Source of the DNA: Mycetocola zhadangensis
GTDB lineage: Bacteria > Actinomycetota > Actinomycetes > Actinomycetales > Microbacteriaceae
DNA: 64,000 nucleotides
Assembly: GCF_003668565.1 (NCBI RefSeq)
Contig: NZ_RCWJ01000001.1
Location: forward strand, 186,001-250,000
Direction of reading: 5' to 3'
A program made the position numbers and the translations under genes. Below, piece after piece: positions 54,026 to 62,425 of the stretch. The notes under the pieces are model-generated. The model was not told the DNA's origin. It saw only the letters and a program-made list of their open reading frames with translations, and ran no database searches. Each line of letters begins with the position of its first letter. The first letter of the stretch is position 1.

Positions 54026-54835
54026 TCAGTTCGGTGCGACAGAATCCCACGGAACGGTAAGTTCGCCGAGCCGCCACCGTGACCGGTCGCCCTGTACGGG
54101 CCAACCAGCCGTGCGAAGCCCCGCGACCGTCGCCAGCCAACGCTGAACCGGGCCGTACGCGGCGAGCGGCGCGCTGTACTGCCACTGCCGGTCGAGTTCG
54201 ACCATGAGGTCCGCGATCCGCTCCCCGGGAACGTTGCGGTGAATCAGGGCTTTGGGCAGTCGCTCAGCGACGATCGACGGCCATTCCAGTTCTGCCAGCC
54301 GCAGCGACAGGGTGAGCGACATCGGACCGTCCGCCGAGACGGTCACCCAACTGGAGACGCGGCCGATCTCGTCGCAGGTTCCCTCAACCAGCACACCTCG
54401 CGACTGGAGCCGTGAGACCATCAGGCCCCAGGCATCCGTCACCGCACTTTCGTCATACTGACGCAGCACGTTGAACGCGCGGATCGCGGCGGGACGGCGC
54501 CCGTCGTGCACAGGAACCTCGAACCCGCCCCGAGCGAAACTCACGAGCGCGTCCGCCGCGAACCCGGTCTTGCCGGAGCGAACGGCGTCGAGCTGCTCGG
54601 TCGCCGAACGCACGCGCTCCTTGTCGATCTCGAGCCCGAGCACCTCGACGCCCGGCCGGACCTTGCTGAGGCGTGCGTGAAGCTCAAGACTCGTGACGGC
54701 GCTCGCCCCGTAGCCCAGATCGACGACGAGCGGGTCTGCGCTCGAGCGCAGCACGGGAAGCGTCTGCATGAAACGATCGACCCGCCGCAGGCGATTGGTG
54801 TTTGTCGTCCCGCGGGTGATGGTTCCAATGGGCAT
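54026..54835 (-). CDS. class I SAM-dependent methyltransferase
   Basis: A 269-residue protein. The N-terminal region starts MPIGTITRGTTNTNRLRRVDRFM, and the Rossmann fold carries PLVVDLGYGASAVTSLELHARL near residues 35-56 (motif I, with GYGAS in place of the usual GxGxG) and VEVLGLEIDKERVRSA near 62-77, with the adenosine-contacting acidic residue. The rest is less conserved. The methyl acceptor is unknown. It is convergent with ygfZ and divergent from gpm. Confidence 0.8.
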   Translation of the reverse strand: MPIGTITRGTTNTNRLRRVDRFMQTLPVLRSSADPLVVDLGYGASAVTSLELHARLSKVRPGVEVLGLEIDKERVRSATEQLDAVRSGKTGFAADALVSFARGGFEVPVHDGRRPAAIRAFNVLRQYDESAVTDAWGLMVSRLQSRGVLVEGTCDEIGRVSSWVTVSADGPMSLTLSLRLAELEWPSIVAERLPKALIHRNVPGERIADLMVELDRQWQYSAPLAAYGPVQRWLATVAGLRTAGWPVQGDRSRWRLGELTVPWDSVAPN

Positions 54836-54904
54836 TGGTTCATTCTTTCAGCAGTGCGGCTGACCATTTGCTGACCGCGCCCGCCCGCTCGATAGAGTGG
54901 AACC

Positions 54905-55654
54905 ATGTCTTCGCCATACACTCTCATCCTCCTGCGCCACGGAAACAGCGACTGGAACCAAAAGAACCTGTTCACAGGCTGGGTCGACGTCCGACTGAGC
55001 GACCAGGGCGTCGCCGAAGCCACTCGGGCCGGCGAACTGCTCACCGAGTCGGGTTTGACCCCTGACGTGCAGTACACCTCGGTTCTCACACGTGCCATCC
55101 AGACCGCGAACATCGCCCTCGACGTCGCCGACCGCGCCTGGATTCCCGTCAAGCGCAGCTGGCGCCTCAACGAGCGTCACTATGGTGCGCTGCAGGGCAA
55201 GGACAAGGCACAGACGCTCGCCGAGTACGGCCCCGAGCAGTTCCAGACCTGGCGTCGTTCGTTCGACGTTCCGCCGCCCGAGATTGACGACGAGAACGAG
55301 TATTCGCAGGCCAAAGACCCACGGTACGTCGGTATCGACGGCGAAATCCCGCGCACCGAATGCCTCAAGGACGTTATCGATCGGATGCTTCCCTACTGGG
55401 AATCAGACATCACCGGTGACCTTGCGGCTGGCAAGACAGTACTCGTCACCGCCCACGGCAACTCGCTGCGCGCCCTCGTGAAGCACCTCGACGACATTTC
55501 GGACGACGACATCGCCGAGCTGAACATCCCGACCGGTGTCCCTCTGGTTTACCGCCTCGACGAGAACTTCCGTCCGACCCAGCCGGCTGAATACCTCGAC
55601 CCCGAGGCTGCTGCAGCCGGTGCTGCTGCTGTTGCGGCTCAGGGCAAGAAGTAA
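54905..55654 (+). CDS. gpmA: 2,3-bisphosphoglycerate-dependent phosphoglycerate mutase
   Basis: Glycolytic enzyme interconverting 3- and 2-phosphoglycerate. The 249 residues have [29 protein letters not shown] near residues 6-34 with the catalytic [27 protein letters not shown] near 85-108, and [17 protein letters not shown] near 182 with the second catalytic His. The N-terminal and C-terminal lengths are normal, with an Ala-rich tail ending in KK. It lies next to phoU and the senX3/regX3-like pair, as gpm1 does in mycobacteria. Confidence 0.96.
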   Translation: MSSPYTLILLRHGNSDWNQKNLFTGWVDVRLSDQGVAEATRAGELLTESGLTPDVQYTSVLTRAIQTANIALDVADRAWIPVKRSWRLNERHYGALQGKDKAQTLAEYGPEQFQTWRRSFDVPPPEIDDENEYSQAKDPRYVGIDGEIPRTECLKDVIDRMLPYWESDITGDLAAGKTVLVTAHGNSLRALVKHLDDISDDDIAELNIPTGVPLVYRLDENFRPTQPAEYLDPEAAAAGAAAVAAQGKK

Positions 55655-55674
55655 CACCAACTTCCGCTCCACAC

Positions 55675-55719
55675 AAAAGCTGCCCGCCTCGACCTTCCGG
55701 TCGGGGCGGGCAGCTTTTT
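55675..55719. terminator. bidirectional terminator between gpm and phoU
   Basis: AAAAGCTGCCCGCC and GGCGGGCAGCTTTTT form a long stem, with an inner GACC/GGTC pair around TTCC. It has an A-run on one side and a T-run on the other and lies between convergent genes. Confidence 0.93.
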
Positions 55720-55732
55720 GTGTGAGCGAGGG

Positions 55733-56392
55733 TTACGGCAGATCCGTTTCAGGGATCCATTCGCCCGTCGCGAGGTACTGAACCTTCTTGGCGATCGACA
55801 CAGCGTGGTCGGCGAAGCGCTCGTGGTAGCGAGAGGCCAGCGTGGCGTCGACTGTCGCCAGCGGCTTTCCCTTCCAGGTCTCGCCGAGAACCTTGTCGAA
55901 GACACTGACGTGCAGCTCGTCGATCTTGTCGTCCTCGTTGCGGATCTCCTCTGCGAGGCGTACATCCTGCGTGCGGAGGAGTTGCGTGAGCTTCTTGGCA
56001 ATCTCAACATCGAGCCGGCCCATCTCGGCGAAGGTGGAGCGGAGCCCCTTGGGCACGGCGCGCTCGGGGAACCGGTAGCGAGCGAGCTGGGCGATGTGCT
56101 CAGCCATGTCACCCATCCGTTCGAGCGATGAGCTGATCCGCAGTGCGCTCACAACGATGCGCAGGTCACGGGCGACGGGCTGCTGACGGGCGAGGATGTT
56201 GATGGCCAACTCGTCGAGTGCCACGGTGAGCTCATCGATTCGAACGTCGTTCTCGATGACCTCTTCGGCGACGCTGACGTCTGACTCGTTGAAGGCACGA
56301 ACGGCGTTCTCGATCGAAATGGCTACGAGTTCCGAGATGGCGATCAGTCGTTCCTGGACTTCAGCCAGTTCCTGCTGGAATACATCGCGCAT
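55733..56392 (-). CDS. phoU: phosphate-signalling protein PhoU
   Basis: Negative regulator linking Pst transport to the phosphate two-component system. The 219-residue all-helical protein has two PhoU repeats, each with a metal-binding signature: ARDLRIVVSALRISSSLERMGDMAEHIAQLARYR near 74-107 and YHERFADHAVSIAKKVQYLATG near 190-211 (FADHA). The ATG at 56392 is preceded by GGAGAG; the longer frame adds unlikely residues. It diverges from the senX3-like gene, in line with shared control. A GGTTAACG motif lies in the gap near 56474. Confidence 0.93.
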   Translation of the reverse strand: MRDVFQQELAEVQERLIAISELVAISIENAVRAFNESDVSVAEEVIENDVRIDELTVALDELAINILARQQPVARDLRIVVSALRISSSLERMGDMAEHIAQLARYRFPERAVPKGLRSTFAEMGRLDVEIAKKLTQLLRTQDVRLAEEIRNEDDKIDELHVSVFDKVLGETWKGKPLATVDATLASRYHERFADHAVSIAKKVQYLATGEWIPETDLP

Positions 56393-56573
56393 GTGCTCTC
56401 CGTTTCTGTTTTCTGGGTGCGTTGGGCACGGCACCGGCGTCCCACAGGACCAGCTGCAACCATGCACGTCGCAGGTTAACGTTTGGGGGCGAGTAGTTGA
56501 ACACCACTCAAAATCCCCTGATCACGCGACTGCGGCGCCTCACCGGCTCCTGTGGTGCATCTAATCTAGTCGT

Positions 56574-57794
56574 ATGGACTCCGCCTGGTTGGTGCTTGCG
56601 TCTCTGGCACTCGGCCTTCTCGTCGGTGCCGGATTCACCACTCTGCTCTATGTAGCCGCAAAGAGAGGTCAACGCGTCGCGAACGTCGTGACACCCCGGG
56701 TGCCCGACGGTGTGTCGCAGGTGCTCGACGCGCTGGAAAGCGCCGGGATCGTCGTCGACCCATCAGGAAACGTGATCAAGGTGTCGCCGGGGGCACTGGC
56801 TCTCGGGCTCGTGCGTGACGGCGTCCTCGTGAACGAGGAACTCCGGCTCCTGGCCAATGAGGTGAGGGACAACGGCGAACCGATCACCCGCGAGTTTGAC
56901 CTCAGCCGCGGGCGGTTCGGTGATGTCAGCATGCACCTCGACGTCCGGTGCGCGAGGCTCGGCACCCGGTACGTTCTGCTCCTCGCCCAAGACCACACAG
57001 AATCACGACGACTCGACGAAGTTCGTCGTGACTTCATCGCGAACATCTCGCACGAACTCAAAACGCCGATCGGCGCCGTCGGTCTGTTGGCTGAGGCCCT
57101 GGAGCCCGCCGCAGACGATCCGGTCCAGGTGCGCAAGTTCGCGAATCGCCTCAGCGCCGAAGCAGCTCGGCTCGCCCGCATCACCCGCGAGATCATTGAC
57201 CTCTCCCGGCTGCAGGCGGCAGATGCGCTCACGGCGCCTGAACTGCTCGACGTCGATCGCATCATCGCACAGGCCGTTGACCAGAACCGCGTCGCTGCTG
57301 AAGCGACAGGGGTGACCCTCACCGCGGGCGGAAGCAAGCGTGCCCAGGTGTACGGAGACGAAGCGCTTTTGGTCGTCGCTGTGCACAACCTCATCGCGAA
57401 CGCCATCACCTACTCTCCACCTGGTGGTCGCGTCGGAGTCGGCGTGAGCCGCTCGGGCGGTCTGATTTCCATCGCCGTCACCGATCAGGGCGTCGGAATC
57501 CCAGAGGAAGATCGCGACCGCGTCTTCGAACGGTTCTTCCGCGTCGATCAGGCCCGTTCGCGCCACACGGGCGGAACGGGGCTCGGCCTCTCGATCGTGA
57601 AGCACACGGTGCAGAACCACGGCGGCGAAGTGAAGGTGTGGTCCAAGGTCGGGCACGGATCGACGTTCACCATCCGCCTGCCCGAGGCCGCCACTCCACC
57701 GCCATCGACAGAACAGATTGCCCTTCCGCGAGCTGCAGAGCCCGCCGGATCCCACAGTGAGGACACGCCACATGACACGCATCCTGCTCGTTGA
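56574..57794 (+). CDS. senX3: sensor histidine kinase, SenX3/PhoR-like
   Basis: A 406-residue membrane kinase with one or two N-terminal membrane segments (AWLVLASLALGLLVGAGFTTLLYVA, about residues 4-28), a PAS-like region (about 50-140) and the HisKA dimerisation domain with the phospho-acceptor His in DFIANISHELKTPIGAVGLL near residues 153-172. The ATPase domain follows, with NLIANAITYSPPGG (N box), AVTDQGVGIPEEDRDRVFERFF (G1) and GGTGLGLSIVKHTVQNHGGEV (G2). In architecture it resembles SenX3. It is followed by its response regulator with a 23-base overlap and sits beside gpm and phoU. Confidence 0.94.
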   Translation: MDSAWLVLASLALGLLVGAGFTTLLYVAAKRGQRVANVVTPRVPDGVSQVLDALESAGIVVDPSGNVIKVSPGALALGLVRDGVLVNEELRLLANEVRDNGEPITREFDLSRGRFGDVSMHLDVRCARLGTRYVLLLAQDHTESRRLDEVRRDFIANISHELKTPIGAVGLLAEALEPAADDPVQVRKFANRLSAEAARLARITREIIDLSRLQAADALTAPELLDVDRIIAQAVDQNRVAAEATGVTLTAGGSKRAQVYGDEALLVVAVHNLIANAITYSPPGGRVGVGVSRSGGLISIAVTDQGVGIPEEDRDRVFERFFRVDQARSRHTGGTGLGLSIVKHTVQNHGGEVKVWSKVGHGSTFTIRLPEAATPPPSTEQIALPRAAEPAGSHSEDTPHDTHPAR

Positions 57795-58455
57795 AGACGA
57801 AGCGGCGCTCAGCGAGCCGCTGGCCTACCTGCTCGAACGTGAGGGCTACGAGGTCGAGGTGGCCGCTGACGGGCCGACCGCTGTCGCCGCATACACGGCA
57901 TCCGAGCCGGACCTGGTCCTGCTCGACCTGATGCTGCCAGGCATCCCTGGAACCGAGGTGTGCCGCCAGATCCGCGCCGTCGCCCAGACGCCGATCATCA
58001 TGCTGACCGCGAAGGATTCAGAAGTGGACATCGTCGTCGGGCTCGAGCTCGGCGCCGACGACTATGTCACGAAGCCCTACTCCAGCCGCGAGCTGCTCGC
58101 TCGAATACGGGCCGTGATGCGCCGCCGCCAGACAGACGAGACCGACGAGACCGATGCGGTGCTCGAAGCCGGCTCGGTACGGATGGACATCGAGAGGCAC
58201 ACCGTCGAGGTGCGCGGAACAGAAACAGCCATGCCGCTCAAGGAATTCGAGCTGCTCGAGCTGCTGCTGCGCAACGCTGGCCGTGTGCTGACGCGTGGCC
58301 AGCTCATCGATCGGGTGTGGGGGAGCGACTACTTCGGTGACACCAAGACCCTCGACGTGCACATCAAGCGGATTCGCTCGCGCATCGAGGAGAGCCCGTC
58401 TGAACCGAAGATGCTCGTGACCGTTCGAGGCCTCGGTTACCGGTTCGAGGCCTAG
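57772..58455 (+). CDS. regX3: response regulator, RegX3/PhoP-like
   Basis: OmpR-type transcription factor of the phosphate-response pair. The 227 residues contain a canonical receiver (RILLVEDEAALSEPLAYLLEREGYEVEVA at the start, phospho-acceptor Asp in DLVLLDLMLPGIPGTEVC near residue 52, IIMLTAKDSEVD near 79 and KPYSSRELLARIRAVMRR near 101) and a winged-helix DNA-binding domain from about 130 (LKEFELLELLLRNAGRVLTRGQLIDRVWGSDYFGDTKTLDVHIKRIRSRIE). The ATG at 57772 overlaps the kinase gene; GTGAGGAC lies upstream. It probably binds the PHO-box-like repeats in this window. Confidence 0.94.
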   Translation: MTRILLVEDEAALSEPLAYLLEREGYEVEVAADGPTAVAAYTASEPDLVLLDLMLPGIPGTEVCRQIRAVAQTPIIMLTAKDSEVDIVVGLELGADDYVTKPYSSRELLARIRAVMRRRQTDETDETDAVLEAGSVRMDIERHTVEVRGTETAMPLKEFELLELLLRNAGRVLTRGQLIDRVWGSDYFGDTKTLDVHIKRIRSRIEESPSEPKMLVTVRGLGYRFEA

Positions 58456-58476
58456 GCAACCGGTTCGAGGCGTAGG
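58437..58476 (+). repeat. 20-bp tandem duplication across the regX3 stop
   Basis: TTACCGGTTCGAGGCCTAGG at 58437-58456 is followed at once by a second copy, 58457-58476, with three mismatches. The first copy holds the last codons and stop of regX3, so the second is a non-coding echo of the gene's 3' end. Confidence 0.8.
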
Positions 58477-58588
58477 TCCGCCGCGGGTCGATTCGGCGTC
58501 GAGTTGAGGTGGGTCGCCTGTCGACCGATGGCATCCGCTCGCCTGTTTTCAAAAAATCGGTCGCACCGATACCACCGGGCGGGCCGCG

Positions 58589-59065
58589 CTATTCGGCTGT
58601 CGCTGCCTCGGGGATGAACTCGTTGTAAGGCTCGATGCTGCCGTCGAGAACAGGAACGAGGACTTCCTTGCCGGTCTCGTTGCCGTACTGCACGAAGATG
58701 GTGGTCATCGAACCCGGTGTGGCGTCGATGCCGGTGAGTGCGATCGGGTCAGCGTCTTCTCCGCCGAACACCGTGCTCGAGTTGCCGTCGATGACCGTGT
58801 TCACTGTTGTGTCGTCTTCACCGAACTGGATCGAGAGCGAGTGAGCGCTTCCGGTGTTCACCGCGGTGAAAATGAGGTTTCCGTCTGTGCCGTCTTCGGT
58901 GACGACGATCAGGTTGCGCAGTCGAATGTCGCCGAGGTTGGCGCTGACTCCATCGCTGGGGTCGTACTCCTTGGTCGTTGCCTGCGGAGAGACCAGGTTG
59001 CACCCGGTTGCACCAAACACGACTGTTGCCGCCAACGCTACGGATGCGATCAATCGCGCCTTCAC
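58589..59065 (-). CDS. hypothetical lipoprotein
   Basis: A 158-residue exported lipoprotein. The signal peptide is VKARLIASVALAATVVFGATGCNL, with the lipidated Cys near residue 22. The mature part is beta-rich: DIRLRNLIVVTEDGTDGNLIFTAVNTG near 46-72 and TTIFVQYGNETGKEVLVPVLDG near 120-141. It looks like an Ig-like or copper-chaperone-type fold but I cannot name the family. I start at the GTG at 59065, preceded by GGAGG; the longer frame to 59188 would hide the signal peptide. It is divergent from carD and near the regX3 3' end. Phosphate-related surface roles are a guess by position only. Confidence 0.7.
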   Translation of the reverse strand: MKARLIASVALAATVVFGATGCNLVSPQATTKEYDPSDGVSANLGDIRLRNLIVVTEDGTDGNLIFTAVNTGSAHSLSIQFGEDDTTVNTVIDGNSSTVFGGEDADPIALTGIDATPGSMTTIFVQYGNETGKEVLVPVLDGSIEPYNEFIPEAATAE

Positions 59066-59229
59066 AGGTCCTCCAAGAAAAACTTCGGACGCAGGCGGGC
59101 GAGAGCGCTCGCGTGCGGGGATACGACTTGAGTTTAGCCTAGCCAGCCAGCGGCTCCGGGCACGGTGGCCGGCCACAGCATAGTGCATACCGCTGTGGTA
59201 AACTGACAGACGCTGAAAGGATGCGTTTC

Positions 59230-59712
59230 ATGCTTTTTGAGGTCGGCGAGACAGTCGTTTATCCCCATCACGGAGCGGCAACGATTGCCGAAGTGAAAAC
59301 TCGGCTAATCAAGGGCGAGGAGAAGCTTTACCTGAAGCTGCGGGTCACCCAGGGCGACCTGGTCATCGAGGTGCCGGCCGAGAACGTCGACCTGGTCGGG
59401 GTTCGCGACGTCATCGGTGAAGACGGACTCGAACATGTTTTTGACGTGCTGCGCGCTCCGTTCACCGAAGAGCCGACCAACTGGTCGCGCCGGTACAAGG
59501 CCAACCTCGAGAAACTGGCGTCTGGCGACATCATCAAAGTGAGCGAGGTTGTTCGCGACCTGTGGCGTCGCGACCAGGATCGAGGCCTCAGCGCCGGCGA
59601 GAAACGTATGCTCGCCAAGGCGCGCCAGATCCTCGTCTCCGAGCTCGCGCTGGCAGAGAAGACCGATGAAGAGAGCGCCTCGATAGTTCTCGACGAGGTC
59701 CTCGCCTCCTGA
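59230..59712 (+). CDS. carD: CarD-family transcriptional regulator
   Basis: Global regulator that binds the RNA polymerase beta subunit and stabilises the open promoter complex, controlling rRNA and stress responses in mycobacteria. The 160-residue protein starts [22 protein letters not shown] and contains the N-terminal Tudor-like RNA-polymerase-interacting domain (about 1-60: [30 protein letters not shown]) and a C-terminal helical DNA-binding domain with the conserved Trp ([45 protein letters not shown]). The ATG at 59230 is preferred to 59221 because AAGGA sits nine bases before it. A TAAACT -10 lies at 59199. Confidence 0.95.
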   Translation: MLFEVGETVVYPHHGAATIAEVKTRLIKGEEKLYLKLRVTQGDLVIEVPAENVDLVGVRDVIGEDGLEHVFDVLRAPFTEEPTNWSRRYKANLEKLASGDIIKVSEVVRDLWRRDQDRGLSAGEKRMLAKARQILVSELALAEKTDEESASIVLDEVLAS

Positions 59713-59770
59713 GTGCACCACCCGCTCGGCTCCGGCCAGCGGTCGTGTTCGTGCTCTACGCTCGAGAACT

Positions 59771-61000
59771 ATGAGTCCGAACGCGCCAGGTCCGAAGGTT
59801 TCGAGTGCGACGGCAGCCGGAGGGCGTGCGCCGATTGTCGGAGTCATCGTTGTTGCCGCCGGAAGTGGCACGCGGCTCGGAGCCGCCCGCCCGAAAGCGT
59901 TCGCGCCCCTTGCCGGCCGCACCATCCTTGAGCACTCGCTGGATTCCGTTTTCGGTATGCAGCGTGAGTCGCAGGTCGTCGTTGTCGTTCCGTCGGCTCT
60001 CGTCGACGAGGCCGCATCGATGGTGACGGATGCCGCCGGTGCGGCACACAAATACGTTCGCGTTGTGGCGGGCGGTGCGACACGCCAGCAATCCGTTGCA
60101 CTCGGACTTGCGGAGCTTGACGCGTCGGTTCGTATAGTTCTCGTGCACGACGCCGCGCGCGCACTCACGCCTTCGAGTGTGTTCGACGCGGTCGTCACTG
60201 GCGTCGCACAGACGGCCTCGGGAATCGTTCCTGGCGTCGCGGTGACCGACACCATCAAACGGGTCGACGACGACGAAAGCGTCGTCGAAACCGTCGATCG
60301 CGCCGAACTGCGCGCGGTTCAAACCCCGCAGGCGTTCCCTCGCGCCGCCCTCGACGCCGCATACGCCGAAGCCGAGCGTGAGCACACCGACGATGCTGCC
60401 CTGTTCGCGGCCGCAGGCAACACAGTGTCGATCATCGACGGCGACGATCGAGCATTCAAGATCACCACACCCTGGGACCTCCGCCGCGCCGAAGGACTGC
60501 TCCGCGACACCGCCGCCCCCACCGAGGGACTTCGCACCGGCATCGGCACAGACGTTCACGCGTTCGACGACAGCTCGGAACTCTGGCTCGCCGGTCTGCA
60601 CTGGCCGGGTGAGCGGGGGCTCTCCGGGCATAGCGACGGCGACCCGGTCTGCCATGCCATCACTGACGCCCTGCTCTCGGCCGCTGGCCTCGGCGACATC
60701 GGCTCTGTCTTCGGCACTGCTGACCCGCAATTCGACGGTGCGCACGGCGACGTCTTCCTGCGGGCAACCCTCGAACGCCTGACAGCGGCCGGTTTCACCG
60801 TCAACAACGTGTCGGTGCAGATCATCGGCAACAGCCCCCGGTTCTCGCCGAGGCGAATGGAGGCCGAGGGTCTTCTCAGCGGCATTCTGGACGCCCCGGT
60901 CAGTGTCTCGGCGACCACAACAGACGGACTGGGTTTTCCAGGTCGCGGTGAGGGCATCTGCGCGATCGCAACGGCGATCGTTTCGCGCCAGTACGCTTAA
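59771..61000 (+). CDS. ispDF: bifunctional MEP cytidylyltransferase / MECDP synthase (IspD-IspF fusion)
   Basis: Two consecutive MEP-pathway enzymes in one 409-residue chain. The IspD half (about 20-245) has VVVAAGSGTRLGAARPKAFAPLAGRTILE near 27-55 and VLVHDAARAL near 126. The IspF half (about 250-409) has GTDVHAFDDSS near 258 and SGHSDGDPVCHAITDALLSAAGLGDIGSVF near 285-314, with the zinc-binding Asp-x-His and His. Linked IspDF is known from several actinobacteria and alpha-proteobacteria. It is followed by cysS after three bases, and precedes rlmB-like genes in one unit, a common actinobacterial order. Confidence 0.96.
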   Translation: MSPNAPGPKVSSATAAGGRAPIVGVIVVAAGSGTRLGAARPKAFAPLAGRTILEHSLDSVFGMQRESQVVVVVPSALVDEAASMVTDAAGAAHKYVRVVAGGATRQQSVALGLAELDASVRIVLVHDAARALTPSSVFDAVVTGVAQTASGIVPGVAVTDTIKRVDDDESVVETVDRAELRAVQTPQAFPRAALDAAYAEAEREHTDDAALFAAAGNTVSIIDGDDRAFKITTPWDLRRAEGLLRDTAAPTEGLRTGIGTDVHAFDDSSELWLAGLHWPGERGLSGHSDGDPVCHAITDALLSAAGLGDIGSVFGTADPQFDGAHGDVFLRATLERLTAAGFTVNNVSVQIIGNSPRFSPRRMEAEGLLSGILDAPVSVSATTTDGLGFPGRGEGICAIATAIVSRQYA

Positions 61001-61003
61001 GCC

Positions 61004-62425
61004 GTGGCAATTCAACTCTACGACTCCCGGGCACAGGCCCTCCGCGACTTCGTCCCCTTGGATCCAGGCAAAGTGGGAATCTACGTCTGCGGACCGACCG
61101 TCCAGTCCTCGCCGCACATCGGGCACCTGCGTTCAGCCCTCGTCTACGACCAGCTGCGTCGCTGGTTCAACTACTCGGGCTACGACGTGACCCTCGTCCG
61201 CAACGTCACAGACATCGACGACAAGGTGTTGGCCAACGCTTCGGAGTCCGAGAACTGGTGGGCGCTTGCCTACCGCATGGAACTCGAATTCACGGCCGGC
61301 TACCGTGCCCTCGGGATTCTCGCACCCACATACGAGCCCCGCGCCACCGCGAGCATCCAGCAGATGCACAGCATCATCGCGACGCTGATCGAGAACGGGC
61401 ACGCTTACCAGGCAAATGACGGCTCAGGAGATGTCTATTTCGACGTTCGAAACTGGTCGAACTATGGCGAACTGACCCGCCAGGCGATCGACAACATGGA
61501 AGCGGCGACGGATGCTGACCCGCGCGCCAAGCGGGACGCTCGCGATTTCGCACTGTGGAAGGGCCACAAGGCCGACGAGCCAAAGTCCGCGACCTGGCAG
61601 AGCCCATGGGGCGACGGTCGGCCCGGCTGGCACATTGAGTGCTCGGCGATGGCGTCACGCTACCTCGGCGACCACTTCGACATCCACGGCGGAGGCCTCG
61701 ACCTGCGCTTCCCGCACCACGAGAACGAATTGGCTCAATCCACAGCAGCGGGCCAGGGGTTCGCGAACTACTGGGTGCACAATGGCCTCGTCCACGTGAA
61801 CGGACAGAAGATGTCCAAGTCACTTGGCAATTCGATTTTCGCTGCCGAGCTCCTCAGCGCGGCGCGGCCGATCGTCGTCCGCTACTACCTGGGGCAGGCG
61901 CACTATCGATCGACCATCGACTTCCACGATGGCGCGTTGACCGAGGCCGAAGCGGCCCTCGATCGCATTGAGAGCTTCCTCGACCGCGTCGCCCGCCGAC
62001 TGTCGGGAACCCGATTCGCCGGGACGGGTACCGTCGAGATTCCCGACGCTTTCGCGGCTGCCATGGACGACGATTTGTCCGTCCCGCAGGCCCTCGCGGT
62101 ATTACATGACACAATAAGGCAGGGGAACTCCTGGCTGGACGGGGAAGACCTCGCGCTCGCGGCGACTGCTCAAGGCCAGGTTATGGCCATGACAGAGGTC
62201 CTCGGAATCAATCCGCTCTCCCCGGAATGGTCCAAAACCCAGGACATGTCGGTGCACGCAGCACTGACAACACTCGTCGACCAGCTGCTCGACCGCCGCC
62301 AGCAGATGAGGGCTTCGCGTGATTTCGCCGGAGCCGACCAGATCCGTGACGATCTCGCTTCCGCGGGCATCACAATTGAAGACACCCAACAGGGTGCACA
62401 TTGGAGTATTGATGGCAGCCAGTAA
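61004..62425 (+). CDS. cysS: cysteinyl-tRNA synthetase
   Basis: Class I aminoacyl-tRNA synthetase that charges tRNA-Cys. The 473 residues show YVCGPTVQSSPHIGHLRSALVYD near 27-49 (CGPTV zinc ligand and HIGH), WHIECSAMASRYLG near 208 and HHENELAQS near 235 for the zinc site, and the KMSKSLGN loop near 268. The GTG start at 61004 is three bases after ispDF. The 3' end overlaps the SpoU-type gene by 14 bases. The length and all catalytic motifs are normal, so I take it as the housekeeping enzyme rather than MshC, which is shorter. Confidence 0.97.
   Translation: MAIQLYDSRAQALRDFVPLDPGKVGIYVCGPTVQSSPHIGHLRSALVYDQLRRWFNYSGYDVTLVRNVTDIDDKVLANASESENWWALAYRMELEFTAGYRALGILAPTYEPRATASIQQMHSIIATLIENGHAYQANDGSGDVYFDVRNWSNYGELTRQAIDNMEAATDADPRAKRDARDFALWKGHKADEPKSATWQSPWGDGRPGWHIECSAMASRYLGDHFDIHGGGLDLRFPHHENELAQSTAAGQGFANYWVHNGLVHVNGQKMSKSLGNSIFAAELLSAARPIVVRYYLGQAHYRSTIDFHDGALTEAEAALDRIESFLDRVARRLSGTRFAGTGTVEIPDAFAAAMDDDLSVPQALAVLHDTIRQGNSWLDGEDLALAATAQGQVMAMTEVLGINPLSPEWSKTQDMSVHAALTTLVDQLLDRRQQMRASRDFAGADQIRDDLASAGITIEDTQQGAHWSIDGSQ

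Noticed and set aside
61004-62425. MshC (mycothiol ligase) instead of CysS.
   Set aside because: MshC is shorter and lacks the C-terminal anticodon-binding part; this protein has full CysS length.
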